Assembly: GCF_020179475.1 (NCBI RefSeq)
Contig: NZ_JAILXZ010000001.1
Span: 1 to 64,000 of the forward strand
Length of the DNA: 64,000 bases
DNA from: Novosphingobium huizhouense
GTDB taxonomy: Bacteria; Pseudomonadota; Alphaproteobacteria; Sphingomonadales; Sphingomonadaceae
Direction: 5' to 3'
The position numbers were made by a program, and so were the translations under genes. Each line of letters opens with the position of its first letter. Position 1 is the first letter of the stretch. The notes under the pieces were generated by a model that saw only the letters and a list, made by a program, of their open reading frames with translations, was not told the DNA's origin and ran no database searches. Shown in pieces: positions 8,349 to 16,796 of this stretch.

Positions 8349-9230
8349 GATACGGCTGCGGCGCCATAAATGGACACTAGAAGGCCGCCGGCAGGCACGT
8401 GGCGCAGGGGTGCAGTCCAGCCATCCACCGCGCCACGTGAAGCTGCGTCAGCCCCCGCTGCGCTTAGCGAACTCCTCGAACGGGATGATGGTCCACTCGC
8501 CGTTCTCACCCGGAACGCCGACGCCATCCCAACCTGCGTCCATCAGCTCGCGCAGACGGACCTTCGGGCCGGTGAGCAGCCACGGCGAGATCTCAGTGAT
8601 CGCGCACATCGCGTTCTTCCATCCCGGAAGGTCGTCGATGTAAAACTCGTAGGCGAGCAACGCTCCCCGGCGAGCCTCGGCGATGATCAGCAGTTCACCC
8701 ATGTCGTCGTCCTGGAAGACGAAGCATTTCATGGGTGGTTCGAGCGGGAAGATGATCCCGGCGGGCTCCGCGTCTGCCGGTGCAATGCGCCAGCCCTCGC
8801 GATGACCAACCCAATATGCGACCCCGACAAGCCCCGACCGCGCTGCGTCAGCAAGCTGCGGGTTCACGTCCATCATCGCCTGCCACGTCGAGACCTTTGC
8901 CTCCGCCTCGCCGAGCTCGAGGAACGGGGCATGCGTCTGCGACCACAAACCATACAATTCCGATGCCTGATCGAAGTTGCTCGCGCAGACCGTGAGCGGC
9001 TTTGGCAGCGATCGCGTGTTGAATTCGAAGATCTTGGTGTTCATGGTGACCTCTAGTGATTGTTGATGCGGTCACCATGACAGCGATGTGCATGCATGTC
9101 GGGTGGGAAGTTATCCGATAATTCAAGAAAATCAGCCGCATAACTTCACGCGCCAGAACCGAGAAGTCCAAGGGTCGGCGCGTAACTCCATCCCGATGCT
9201 GCCTATCCGCCGAGGTCGGAAATCACTCTG
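8349..9230. repeat. Direct repeat, right copy (about 880 bp)
   Basis: The second copy of the segment at 4734-5615, gap-free and in the same orientation. It includes the gene at 8448-9044 and the conserved upstream stretch ending near GAGGTCGGAAATC. Divergence is higher in the non-coding flanks than in the gene, which suggests selection on the protein after duplication. No inverted terminal repeats or transposase are visible at either copy. Confidence 0.85.
8448..9044 (-). CDS. Conserved hypothetical protein, copy B of a duplicated gene
   Basis: A 198-residue paralogue of the 4833-5429 product. Differences include residues 2, 18, 22, 23, 35 and 36 and a few near the C-terminus. The two cysteine positions in copy A around residues 20-35 are only partly kept (Cys35 becomes Ser), while the MKCFVF and DAMCAI-type cysteines are retained. 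The promoter region upstream (9045-9230) is conserved with copy A, so both may be expressed the same way. No recognised domain; function unknown. Confidence 0.75.
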   Translation of the reverse strand: MNTKIFEFNTRSLPKPLTVCASNFDQASELYGLWSQTHAPFLELGEAEAKVSTWQAMMDVNPQLADAARSGLVGVAYWVGHREGWRIAPADAEPAGIIFPLEPPMKCFVFQDDDMGELLIIAEARRGALLAYEFYIDDLPGWKNAMCAITEISPWLLTGPKVRLRELMDAGWDGVGVPGENGEWTIIPFEEFAKRSGG

Positions 9231-9919
9231 GAGCGCAGCCACCCTCGACTGCGTTGGCGGCCCAACCTGGCGGCGCACTTCTAGGTCGAAACGGTGCGCA
9301 AGGACCACCGCCCACTCGACAACTCTCGCGCGACCAACTGGACGACCGCTGATGGCGTTCTCGCCCCCCTCAGGCCCTTCGGGCTGCCCGCCGCGGAATG
9401 ATGCTTGACGTGATCCTACAAGACATGCAACGCGCAGGCATGCCCGCAGGCGCACGCTACGCCCGCACGCGTTAGAATCTTGTTATTTATATATATTATT
9501 TATAGATTCTATAATCTTGGTTTCTCTCACTTCGTTCGAGAAACAGAGCTGCGCTCGGTTCAGTAAAGTTCGGACCCCGGAAAAGAGAAGTCCGCGGCGT
9601 TCAAGCGAAGCGCGCTGATTCCGGCATGCGCTGGAGAAGCGCGCCCTGATCGGAGCTCGAGTGGACTTCGCGGCTGCAAACTTCCCAGAATGCCCTGGAA
9701 GGGCACCCAGAGCGACAATGCGGGGCCGAGGGGAACTCGGGTAGCCAGAACCTTGCAGCGGCGTTCAGCGAGGCTCTGAGGGCATTTTAGAGCATACTCC
9801 CCCGTTGGCTGAAATTTTGCATCGTCAATGGCTTACGGCGTTCCGTGCCTCCGGGCGATGCCGCCGTCACCCAGAGGCTCCATCGGCTTCCCACCCCTGT
9901 CCGGGGCCGCCCTCACGCA
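9231..9919. other. Non-coding stretch with an AT-rich islet and gene remnant
   Basis: No convincing intact gene. Bases 9398-9475 read MMLDVILQDMQRAGMPAGAR and end ...YARTR, and look like the broken C-terminus of a lost gene. Immediately after lies 9476-9520, an extremely AT-rich block in a GC-rich neighbourhood, with the palindrome AGATT-CTAT-AATCT (9505-9518) and two copies of AATCTTG. A 7-bp inverted repeat GTTTCTC/GAGAAAC follows at 9521-9545. The rest to the LysR gene shows nothing clear apart from a short AT-rich patch near 9785-9830. Confidence 0.6.
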
Positions 9920-10849
9920 TCAACCCAGGCTGCCGGCGAAGCGTTCGGCAAGGCGCGCGGTGCGGAAGGCGTCTGCCACCCAGTCGACGAAGACGCGCGT
10001 CTTGGCGGGTAGCAGTGTCCGGGACGCGAAGTAGATCGAGATCGCTCCGGCGTCGGCATACCAGCGCGGGACCAGCCGCACCAGAGCGCCGGCCTCGAGA
10101 TCGGCTACGACATCGGGCACCGCCAGCATCGCCACGCCAAGCCCCAGCAGCGCGCCCTGTCGCATGGCGGCAGGATCGTTGAATACGACCGTCTCCCGAA
10201 GCGGCGCCGGCATCTCCTCTCCCCGGACATTGCGCATCGCCCAGTGCCGGGTCCTGCCCGATTGCAGCGAGCGCATGACGATGCCATCGAGCTCGCCAAG
10301 GTGTTCCGGCCGATCCGGGATGCGGCGGCCCTTCATGTAGGCAGGCGATGCCACGGCGATGATGTGGGCGGGCGCAAGGCTGCGCGCGACGATCCCCGGC
10401 GCAAGGTCGAAGCCTCCCCCGATCGCCGCATCGTATCCCTCTGCGATGATGTCGGCCGGCCGGCTCTCGAAGTGCCATTCGGGCTGCACACGGGGATAAC
10501 GAGCGATGAAGGCGGGCAGCAGCGGCAGGATGTGCAGCATGCCGAACGTCGGCGGCAGGCTAACCCGAAGCACTCCTGCCGGTTCGCTATCCGAAGATGC
10601 CGCGGCGGCGATCGCATCCTTCAGTTCGGCGAGGTTCTCGGCAATCGACAGGTGGAACGCCTCGCCTGTTTCAGTCAGCGTCAGCTTGCGGGTCGAACGC
10701 TGGAACAGTCGCACGCCAAGGTTGCGCTCGAGCATCGCCACGTTGCGGCTGACCGCAGCAGGCGTCAACGCGAGCCTGCGGGCCGCTGCGGAGAAGCTGC
10801 CGAGCTCTGCGCTGCGCACGAACGATTCAAGATTAGCCAGCGTCTCCAT
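9920..10849 (-). CDS. LysR-family transcriptional regulator
   Basis: A 309-residue LTTR. The N-terminal winged helix-turn-helix (residues about 4-62) contains GSFSAAARRLALTPAAVSRN and the LGVRLFQRSTRKLTLTETG segment typical of the CrgA/AaeR-like branch. The rest is a periplasmic-binding-protein-like effector domain. It is divergent from a small NADP-binding oxidoreductase gene 120 bases away, which it probably controls. A perfect 33-bp inverted repeat begins one base upstream of its ATG and must affect its own expression. The inducer is unknown. Confidence 0.92.
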   Translation of the reverse strand: METLANLESFVRSAELGSFSAAARRLALTPAAVSRNVAMLERNLGVRLFQRSTRKLTLTETGEAFHLSIAENLAELKDAIAAAASSDSEPAGVLRVSLPPTFGMLHILPLLPAFIARYPRVQPEWHFESRPADIIAEGYDAAIGGGFDLAPGIVARSLAPAHIIAVASPAYMKGRRIPDRPEHLGELDGIVMRSLQSGRTRHWAMRNVRGEEMPAPLRETVVFNDPAAMRQGALLGLGVAMLAVPDVVADLEAGALVRLVPRWYADAGAISIYFASRTLLPAKTRVFVDWVADAFRTARLAERFAGSLG

Positions 10850-10850
10850 A

Positions 10851-10883
10851 GCTTCATCTTCAACTCACAGTTGAAGATGAAGC
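10851..10883. promoter_or_regulatory. Perfect 15-bp inverted repeat at the lysR start
   Basis: GCTTCATCTTCAACT, spacer CAC, then its exact reverse complement. The element ends one base before the lysR start codon, so it spans that gene's ribosome-binding region. Its core TTCAACT-CAC-AGTTGAA fits the T-N11-A dyad preferred by LysR regulators, so autoregulatory binding is likely. As RNA it would form a strong hairpin that masks lysR translation. Confidence 0.75.
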
Positions 10884-10969
10884 AAGCAATTTGCGTCTAA
10901 TCGTCGATGACCGACAAGCGCATATCCCTCGTCACCAAGCCATTCCGGCTCGAGACGAGGAGAAGATCC

Positions 10970-11572
10970 ATGACCAGCATTGGCATCATCGGCGCAGGCC
11001 AGATCGGCACTGCCATCGCACGCGCGCTCGCAAGGAGCGGCATCTCCGCAACCATCGCCAACAGCCGCGGGCCCGAGAGCCTTGAGCCGCTCGTCGCAGA
11101 GCTCGGCGACACCATCGCTGCAGGAACGGTCGCCGAAGCGGCGCAAAAGAAGATCGTGTTCGTCGCGGTCAACTGGTCGCGCCTGGCCGAGCTGTTCGCA
11201 ACGCTCCCCGACTTCAACGGACGCATCGTCGTCGACACCAACAATCCCATCGAGGCGCCGCTGTTCAAGCCGTTCGACCTCGGCGGCGTGCCGTCCTCCG
11301 AGATCGTCGCCGGCCTGGCGCGTGGCGCCCGTCTCGTGAAGGCGTTCAACCATCTCCAGGCCGAACTCCTTGCTGGCGACCCGCAAGCCGAAGGCGGGAG
11401 GCGCGTGCTGTTCTATTCGGGCGACGATGCCGGAGCAAAGGCCGACGTCGCGGCGACCATCGAGCGTCTCGGCTTTGCCGGTATCGATCTCGGTGCGCTC
11501 GCGGTCGGCGCGCGCCTTGCCGAGTTCCCCGGCGGTCCGCTGCCTGCCCAGAACCTCGTCCGCTTCGGCTGA
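10970..11572 (+). CDS. NADPH-dependent F420 reductase-like oxidoreductase
   Basis: A 200-residue Rossmann protein starting MTSIGIIGAGQIGTAIA, with the dinucleotide-binding GxGxxG at residues 7-12. DTNNPIE and KAFNHLQAELLAG follow, patterns typical of the NADP oxidoreductase, coenzyme F420-dependent-like family. In bacteria without F420 these act as small NADP-linked reductases of unknown substrate. The start at 10970 is preferred because GAGGAGAAG precedes it and the Rossmann beta-strand begins there. It lies opposite lysR and 30 bases ahead of a SnoaL-like gene, which suggests a two-gene LysR-controlled operon. Confidence 0.83.
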   Translation: MTSIGIIGAGQIGTAIARALARSGISATIANSRGPESLEPLVAELGDTIAAGTVAEAAQKKIVFVAVNWSRLAELFATLPDFNGRIVVDTNNPIEAPLFKPFDLGGVPSSEIVAGLARGARLVKAFNHLQAELLAGDPQAEGGRRVLFYSGDDAGAKADVAATIERLGFAGIDLGALAVGARLAEFPGGPLPAQNLVRFG

Positions 11573-11602
11573 CGACCATTGTTCTTCAGAAGGAACGAAC
11601 CG

Positions 11603-11989
11603 ATGACCAAGCAACCGATCGCCGAGCCCGACTACGACCGCCTGCTCCGCGTAAACCTGCAGGACGTCTTCAACCAGCGCAACGCTAGGCTGCGCGCAGA
11701 GGCTGTGGCGCGGCTCTATATCGACAACCCCTTGATGTTCGAGCCGGGAACGATCGTCGAAGGCCGCGCGGCGATCGCAAATGTCGCGGGCCAGCTCCTC
11801 GACAGGTTTGGCCCAGACTTCGCTTTCGTGCCGGATGGAGCAGCGCTTGGACATCACGGCATGGCCACCCTGCGCTGGCACGCCGGAACGCCGGAGAACC
11901 CAGCCATGGTCCACGGCTTCGATACGGCCGAGATCGTCGATGGACGCATCGCGCGCCTCTGGGTGTTGCTCGGCATGCCAGACGGGTGA
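11603..11989 (+). CDS. SnoaL-like / nuclear transport factor 2-fold protein
   Basis: A 128-residue protein with the NTF2-like pattern: an early helix (DVFNQRNARLRAEAVARLY), YIDNPLMFEPGTIVEGRAAI as the first cone strand and helix, and a closing GFDTAEIVDGRIARLWVLLG strand. Such proteins act as small isomerases, hydrolases or binding proteins; the activity cannot be named. AAGGAACGAACCG precedes the chosen ATG. It probably shares a transcript with the reductase upstream. Confidence 0.78.
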   Translation: MTKQPIAEPDYDRLLRVNLQDVFNQRNARLRAEAVARLYIDNPLMFEPGTIVEGRAAIANVAGQLLDRFGPDFAFVPDGAALGHHGMATLRWHAGTPENPAMVHGFDTAEIVDGRIARLWVLLGMPDG

Positions 11990-12054
11990 CGTCCGACGAA
12001 ACCACGATCGCGCAGTGCTTGCCAGTGCAGGTGCAATGGTGGCAACAGCGGTCC

Positions 12055-12456
12055 ATGCCGCTGGACTTTACCCCGCTTGCCAATGCCGTTGCGCGGTTGG
12101 ACGAAGGTCTTTCTCGCTATCGCATGGACGTCTCCGACGGGCAGATCCGTGACGGGCTGATCCAGCGGTTCGAGTTCACCTACGATCTGGCACACAAGAT
12201 GCTGCGCCGGGCCCTCGAGCAGGGCGCTGCGAACCCCGAGGAGGTCGACCGGATGACCTTCCCCGCGCTGATCCGCACCGGCGTCGAACAAGGGCTTGTC
12301 GCAGGCGAATGGGCCGATTGGCGCACCTTCCGTGAAATGCGCAACATCACCTCGCACACCTATGACGAGGCAAAGGCGGTGCAGGTCGTCGAAGGGATCC
12401 CGGCGTTCCTCAACGAGGCGCGAGGCTTGCTGGAACGGCTCGAGGCGCAGGCGTGA
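12055..12456 (+). CDS. hepT: HEPN-domain toxin (HepT-like; nucleotidyltransferase substrate-binding)
   Basis: A 133-residue all-helical HEPN protein. Residues 96-103 read RNITSHTY, an exact RX4HXY motif as in HepT RNase toxins, where the tyrosine is the residue that the partner MNT enzyme AMPylates in characterised pairs. The start at 12055 is chosen because the family begins shortly before FTPLANAVARL; an upstream in-frame ATG at 11986 would overlap the preceding gene. Its stop overlaps the GTG start of the nucleotidyltransferase gene (GTGA), as is normal for this toxin-antitoxin type. It is close to an older annotation class, the HI0074 family. Confidence 0.85.
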   Translation: MPLDFTPLANAVARLDEGLSRYRMDVSDGQIRDGLIQRFEFTYDLAHKMLRRALEQGAANPEEVDRMTFPALIRTGVEQGLVAGEWADWRTFREMRNITSHTYDEAKAVQVVEGIPAFLNEARGLLERLEAQA

Positions 12457-12767
12457 CCTCCACTCTGGCGCTCTCCGAAAGCGAGCTGGAGCAAGTCCGC
12501 ACGATCTTGAAGGCGCACCTGCCTCCCGGCGTCCGTGTCGACGTATTCGGCAGCCGTGCCGGCGGCACGCCCAAGCCTTGGTCGGACCTCGATCTCGTGC
12601 TGGAGGGGCCGGCTGCGCTCTCGCTCGAACTGATGGCTGCGCTGGCGGAAGCTTTCGATGAATCCGCACTGCCGTGGAAGGTCGATCTGATCGATCGCCG
12701 CGCCGTTGCCGATGCCTTCGGCGCGATTCTCGATGCAAAGCGGGTGGCCCTCTTTCCCGCAAACTGA
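12453..12767 (+). CDS. mntA: MNT-type nucleotidyltransferase antitoxin (MntA-like)
   Basis: A 104-residue minimal nucleotidyltransferase. The motif GSRAGGTPKPWSDLDL matches the GSX10DXD signature, with the two metal-binding aspartates. In characterised HEPN/MNT modules this enzyme neutralises HepT by AMPylating its RX4HXY tyrosine. The start codon is GTG within the hepT stop. It converges with the type I restriction operon, so the module sits in a small defence cluster. Confidence 0.85.
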   Translation: MTSTLALSESELEQVRTILKAHLPPGVRVDVFGSRAGGTPKPWSDLDLVLEGPAALSLELMAALAEAFDESALPWKVDLIDRRAVADAFGAILDAKRVALFPAN

Positions 12768-13003
12768 CCGACCGCCGAATGTATAGGGACGTTTGGGCAG
12801 TTTATCGAATTTCTATACCATCGCGAAGCCGCGGATAGCTGGTAGGAGGTCAAGATGGCCGTGACTGTAAGCACATGTGTGTGGTCGCCGCGATCAAGAT
12901 CAACAGCCACGCAGGACGAGGCTGTCGCACCAGACGTCTTGCAGCCCTTGCCTTCACGTGGCTTGTGGGGCGGCTGCCGTTCAGGCGCTACCCCGCCGGC
13001 CCG

Positions 13004-14452
13004 TCAGCCCTCCCCGTCCATCGGTGCCAGTTCCTCGCTCACCCCCCGAAAGTGCTCCAGCGCAGCGGCGAGGTTGTCGGCGATCTCCTGCGCAAGGATC
13101 TCGGGTTCCGGCAGGCTGTCGATGTCCTCAAGGCTGTCGTCCTTTAGCCAGAAGATGTCGAGGTTAAGCTTGTCGCGCGCGACAAGCTCGTCATAGCTGA
13201 AGCGCCGGAAGCGATCGGTCTCTTCGCGCTTGTGGTAGCACGCAACGAAGTCATCGAGGTCGGTTGCGGTCAGGCGTTTGGTCTTGAGCGTCTTGTGGAC
13301 GTTGGTGCGATAGTCATAGACCCACAGCTCCTTCGTCTGCGCTTCCCGCGATGCGGGGCGCTTGTCGAAGAAGAGCACGTTCGCCTTCACGCCGGGGCTA
13401 TACCAGATCCCCGTCGGCAGGCGCAGCAGCGTGTGGAAATTGAACCCCTCGAGCAGGCGCTTGCGGATGCCCTCGCCAGCGCGATTGGCCTCGAACAGCA
13501 CGTTGTCGGGCAGCACCACACCTGCGCGACCATTTGTCTCCAGGATCGTCATGATGTGCTGGAGGAAGTTGAGTTGCTTGTTCGAGGTGGTGAACTTGAA
13601 GTCCTCGCGCTCGTAGGTCTCGCGCTCGGTCTCGACCGAACCATCCTCGCCGACCACCCGGTAGCTCGACTTCTTGCCGAACGGCGGGTTGGCGATCACG
13701 ACGTCGAAACGCTCGCCGTTGTCGCCCGCCAGAGCATCCGCCTGCTCGACCGGACTGCTCTCGTTGCCCACGCCATGAAGGTAGAGGTTCATCGCGCACA
13801 GCCGCACAACCTCGTCGACAATGTCGAAGCCGCGCAGCGAGTGGTGCCGCAGGTGGCGCAGCCGATCGCGATCCTGGCTCTGGCTCTTCATGTGGTCATA
13901 GGCGCTGAGCAGGAAGCCGCCGGTGCCACACGCGGGGTCGCACACCGTCTCGCCGATCCTGGGATCGACGCAGCGCACGATCGCATTGATGACGGGGCGC
14001 GGCGTGAAGTATTGCCCCGCGCCGGACTTCACCTCCGAAGCGTTGCGCTCGAGCAGGCCCTCGTAGATCTCGCCCTTCACGTCGACGCTGTGGCCGATCC
14101 ACGGACCTTCCTTGTCGATCAGGCTGACCACGCGCTTGAGCTTTGCGGGGTCAGAAAGCTTGTTCTGCGCCTTGCGGAAGATCGTTCCGATCAGGCCGTC
14201 GGCCTTGGCCAGCGCCTCGAGCGTGTGGCGATAATGCAGTTCAAGCGCGTCACCGTCCTTGCCGGCGAGCCGCGACCAGCTCCATTCCGCTGGGATCGAC
14301 GAGCCCTCGCCCAGCAGGTCGGCCCGCTCCTGATCCATCTTGAGGAACAGCAGGAAGGTGATCTGCTCGACATAGTCGCCATACGAGATGCCCTGGTCGC
14401 GCAGCACGTGCGCATAGTTCCAGACCTTGGCGACGAGTTGTTCGTTGCTCAT
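13004..14452 (-). CDS. hsdM: Type I restriction-modification methyltransferase subunit
   Basis: A 482-residue N6-adenine methyltransferase. It has the SAM-binding motif DPACGTGGFL and the catalytic NPPFG, preceded by the helical HsdM N-terminal domain (EQLVAKVWNYAHVLRDQG). It methylates adenine in the site recognised by HsdS and, together with HsdR, forms the restriction complex. It is the last gene of the hsdR-hsdS-extra gene-hsdM operon and starts in a TGATG overlap with the gene upstream. Having hsdM at the end, separated from hsdS by another gene, is unusual. The length is on the short side of the usual 480-550. Confidence 0.95.
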   Translation of the reverse strand: MSNEQLVAKVWNYAHVLRDQGISYGDYVEQITFLLFLKMDQERADLLGEGSSIPAEWSWSRLAGKDGDALELHYRHTLEALAKADGLIGTIFRKAQNKLSDPAKLKRVVSLIDKEGPWIGHSVDVKGEIYEGLLERNASEVKSGAGQYFTPRPVINAIVRCVDPRIGETVCDPACGTGGFLLSAYDHMKSQSQDRDRLRHLRHHSLRGFDIVDEVVRLCAMNLYLHGVGNESSPVEQADALAGDNGERFDVVIANPPFGKKSSYRVVGEDGSVETERETYEREDFKFTTSNKQLNFLQHIMTILETNGRAGVVLPDNVLFEANRAGEGIRKRLLEGFNFHTLLRLPTGIWYSPGVKANVLFFDKRPASREAQTKELWVYDYRTNVHKTLKTKRLTATDLDDFVACYHKREETDRFRRFSYDELVARDKLNLDIFWLKDDSLEDIDSLPEPEILAQEIADNLAAALEHFRGVSEELAPMDGEG

Positions 14453-15318
14453 CAGGATTCCTCATACGAGCGCAGGATCAACGGCTTGGCGCGCTCGAAG
14501 TCGTCGTAGGAGCCAAGCGTCAGCTCGAGGTCGCCGGTGCCGAAATGGCCGATCTTGCGCACATCGCGCGAGAACCCTTCGTGCAGTTCGACGCTATCGG
14601 GATCGATTTTGAGGAACACCTTGAGCTGCCCCAGCGTCGGCCGCACCTCGACGCAGGCGAAATTCTTGATCCGACGGTAGGCGAGGTAGAACCGCGTCAC
14701 CTTCTTGGTCACGTCGTCGGCCAGCCCCAGCAGATAGGTCTCGACATCGGCATGGAGGTTGGCGAGCGCGGGCGCCGCGTCGGCCAGATATTCGGTTACC
14801 GTCTTATAGCCGTTCCCAGCGCCGCTGAGCGCCTTCGAAGGCGCGTTAGGAGCCTTGGCGCCCGACGCTGCCGAGACGGCCGTCAGCAGTTCCAGCAGCA
14901 GAAGATCCTCGCCGAACTTGCGGTAGCGGATCAGCTCGATGTTGCGGCCCATCTGCTTGACCGCGTGCTCGTCGTATTTGGTGAAGTCGGCGGCGATGCA
15001 GATCAGGCGCGGGGCGCTCCATTCGATCTGGTCGGCGACTTCCTTGCCATAGCGGTCGCGCACCAGCAGTTCGAAATCACCGCGGTGGTCCATCAGCCAG
15101 TATTCGATGATCACGGGATAGCCGTTCTCGTCGATCCCCAGCGTGTCCATGCGCCCGCCGTGACTGGTCACATATTCACTGGCGAGGAAGCGCACGCCGA
15201 GCAGCGTTTCGAGGTTGGTCTCGAACCGCGTCTGGAGCGCCTTTTCCAGCGGCGCGGACGAGCTTTCCAGCTCGCACAGCACGCCGCCCCGTGTGTGAAA
15301 CAGTTTCAGGTCGCTCAT
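14452..15318 (-). CDS. PDDEXK/DUF5655-type protein inside the hsd operon, nuclease core apparently deleted
   Basis: A 288-residue protein with an N-terminal restriction-endonuclease-like half (THGGRMDTLGIDENGYPVIIEY) and a C-terminal DUF5655-like half (VTRFYLAYRRIKNFACVEVR to the end). From memory of the family, intact members read ...PVIIEYK and continue for roughly 17 more residues before WLMDHRGDFELL. Here EY runs straight into WLMDHRG, so the catalytic Lys of the D-(x)n-E-x-K site and the following helix are missing in frame. It overlaps hsdS (ATGA) and hsdM (TGATG), so it is an integral part of the operon. A regulatory or DNA-binding rather than nucleolytic role is possible. Confidence 0.75.
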   Translation of the reverse strand: MSDLKLFHTRGGVLCELESSSAPLEKALQTRFETNLETLLGVRFLASEYVTSHGGRMDTLGIDENGYPVIIEYWLMDHRGDFELLVRDRYGKEVADQIEWSAPRLICIAADFTKYDEHAVKQMGRNIELIRYRKFGEDLLLLELLTAVSAASGAKAPNAPSKALSGAGNGYKTVTEYLADAAPALANLHADVETYLLGLADDVTKKVTRFYLAYRRIKNFACVEVRPTLGQLKVFLKIDPDSVELHEGFSRDVRKIGHFGTGDLELTLGSYDDFERAKPLILRSYEES

Positions 15319-16796
15319 GCCAAGACTTTCGTGCGGGCGCGCTTGGGCGCGGCGGCTTGCGACGCGCGGATGCGCGCGAGGAGGTCTGCAGCGGGTTCGT
15401 CGGCCGGGTCCTGCGGCACGAGCTTGCCCGCGAAGGCTTGCCTGAGGATGGATTGGCGCAGGGCGGCGGAGCGGGCGAGTTCCATGCTGCATGCTTCGGT
15501 CCCGTGGACGATCTGGTCGATGACCTCCTCAATTCGGGCGACCAGTTCATTCTGCTCGTCGATGGGTGGCAAGGGGATCGGCAAACCCGAAATCGCCGTG
15601 AGGCTAATAGACGCCAGATTCACCGACTGCTTGCCTTTGGTCATGAAGAACGGCTGTCCAAATGCGTTCGCGTAATATGAGATGAAGCGCGAGTTCAGTT
15701 CGGTCAGCACTGGGCGGGCGCGAAAAACGTGATTTTGATGGATGCAGGGGTCAAGTTCGCCCGACCAGACCCAGCCTCGCCCCAGTTTATCGCGGTCACC
15801 GCCCTCGTTCATCAGGATATCGCCGGGCTTCAAACGGCATTGCTCGGCCCGGTCGCGCTCAACCGTGATGTCCTTGATCTCGGTGAGATCTAGATAGCCA
15901 TTCTGCACATTGGCAACGCGCAGGTAGGGTAGCGTGACCGGATCGTTCGGCTCATGCTTCTTGTCCACGGTCACGCCGCCCTTGATGTGCGTGAGCTGCG
16001 CGAGGCTCGCCCAGACCCATCCGTCGGGCAGTTCAGGCAAATCGCGGGTGTCAGGCTCGACCGGCTCCACATAGCGTCCACGGCCTTGCCACGTTACGCG
16101 GCGGTGCTTGAGGATGCGGGTAAGGAGGTCCTGGCCGGTTTCGGCGGGCTGGCCGTTGGCGGCGCGCCAGTCGGCGGTGAGGGCGCCAGTGACGGCGGCT
16201 TTCAGCACCGACTGGCGATAGCGTGCCAGCAGCTTGCGCACCGCGCGCAGCGCCTCTTCGCCCTTGTCGATCTCGGCGAACAGCGTCTCGATCTTCTCGA
16301 CGATGCGCTCCTGCTCGGCGAGGGGGGGCAGATCGACGGGCATCGCCGCCAGTGTGCGAAGATAGACCCCCTTTTGGGCGGTCCCTTTCGCATTGTCGCG
16401 GAGGTATCCCTGCGGCCTGCTGCTCTCGATCTGATACATTAGGAATCGAGAATGTATGTGATGAGGCTTCAAAACCGCCACGCTCCGCTGAAGCGTGAAT
16501 CTCTCCACCGTCGCGGGGACGGTAGCCACCCGACCTATCGACCCAACGATGGTCAGGAGAACATCGCCTGGTGAGACCTCTGTCCGACGATCTTCGCGCT
16601 CGAAATCATCGGGCGTTATGAGGCGCACCTGATCGAAACTGATCTGGTTGTTGAAGATATTCACCGCGCTCAACATGGCGCGACCGTGGGGCTGTTTAGC
16701 GGGAGGATTGTGAGAGCCGTCAGTGATCTTAAGGCACACGTCCTCCAAAGTTACTGCAATCCAGCCTTTAGGTAACTCCCGCGCAATAGCCGTCAT
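15315..16796 (-). CDS. hsdS: Type I restriction-modification specificity subunit
   Basis: A 493-residue specificity protein with two target-recognition domains. The first begins LPKGWIAVTLEDVC and ends in the conserved region LPPLAEQERIVEKIETLFAEID. The second begins LPDGWVWASLAQLTHIKGG and ends LPPIDEQNELVARIEEVID. The helices after each domain form the spacer that sets the distance between the two half-sites. The start is fixed by the TGATG overlap with the hsdR stop. The recognition sequence cannot be read from the protein. The complete two-domain layout suggests a functional subunit. Confidence 0.94.
   Translation of the reverse strand: MTAIARELPKGWIAVTLEDVCLKITDGSHNPPAKQPHGRAMLSAVNIFNNQISFDQVRLITPDDFEREDRRTEVSPGDVLLTIVGSIGRVATVPATVERFTLQRSVAVLKPHHIHSRFLMYQIESSRPQGYLRDNAKGTAQKGVYLRTLAAMPVDLPPLAEQERIVEKIETLFAEIDKGEEALRAVRKLLARYRQSVLKAAVTGALTADWRAANGQPAETGQDLLTRILKHRRVTWQGRGRYVEPVEPDTRDLPELPDGWVWASLAQLTHIKGGVTVDKKHEPNDPVTLPYLRVANVQNGYLDLTEIKDITVERDRAEQCRLKPGDILMNEGGDRDKLGRGWVWSGELDPCIHQNHVFRARPVLTELNSRFISYYANAFGQPFFMTKGKQSVNLASISLTAISGLPIPLPPIDEQNELVARIEEVIDQIVHGTEACSMELARSAALRQSILRQAFAGKLVPQDPADEPAADLLARIRASQAAAPKRARTKVLA

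Noticed and set aside
4734..9230. Composite transposon
   Set aside because: The two flanking copies are a duplicated gene with its promoter; no transposase, terminal inverted repeats or target-site duplication is visible.
9132..9455. A 107-residue minus-strand frame in the intergenic stretch
   Set aside because: Overlaps the duplicated non-coding flank, has no start context and no similarity between the two repeat copies at protein level.
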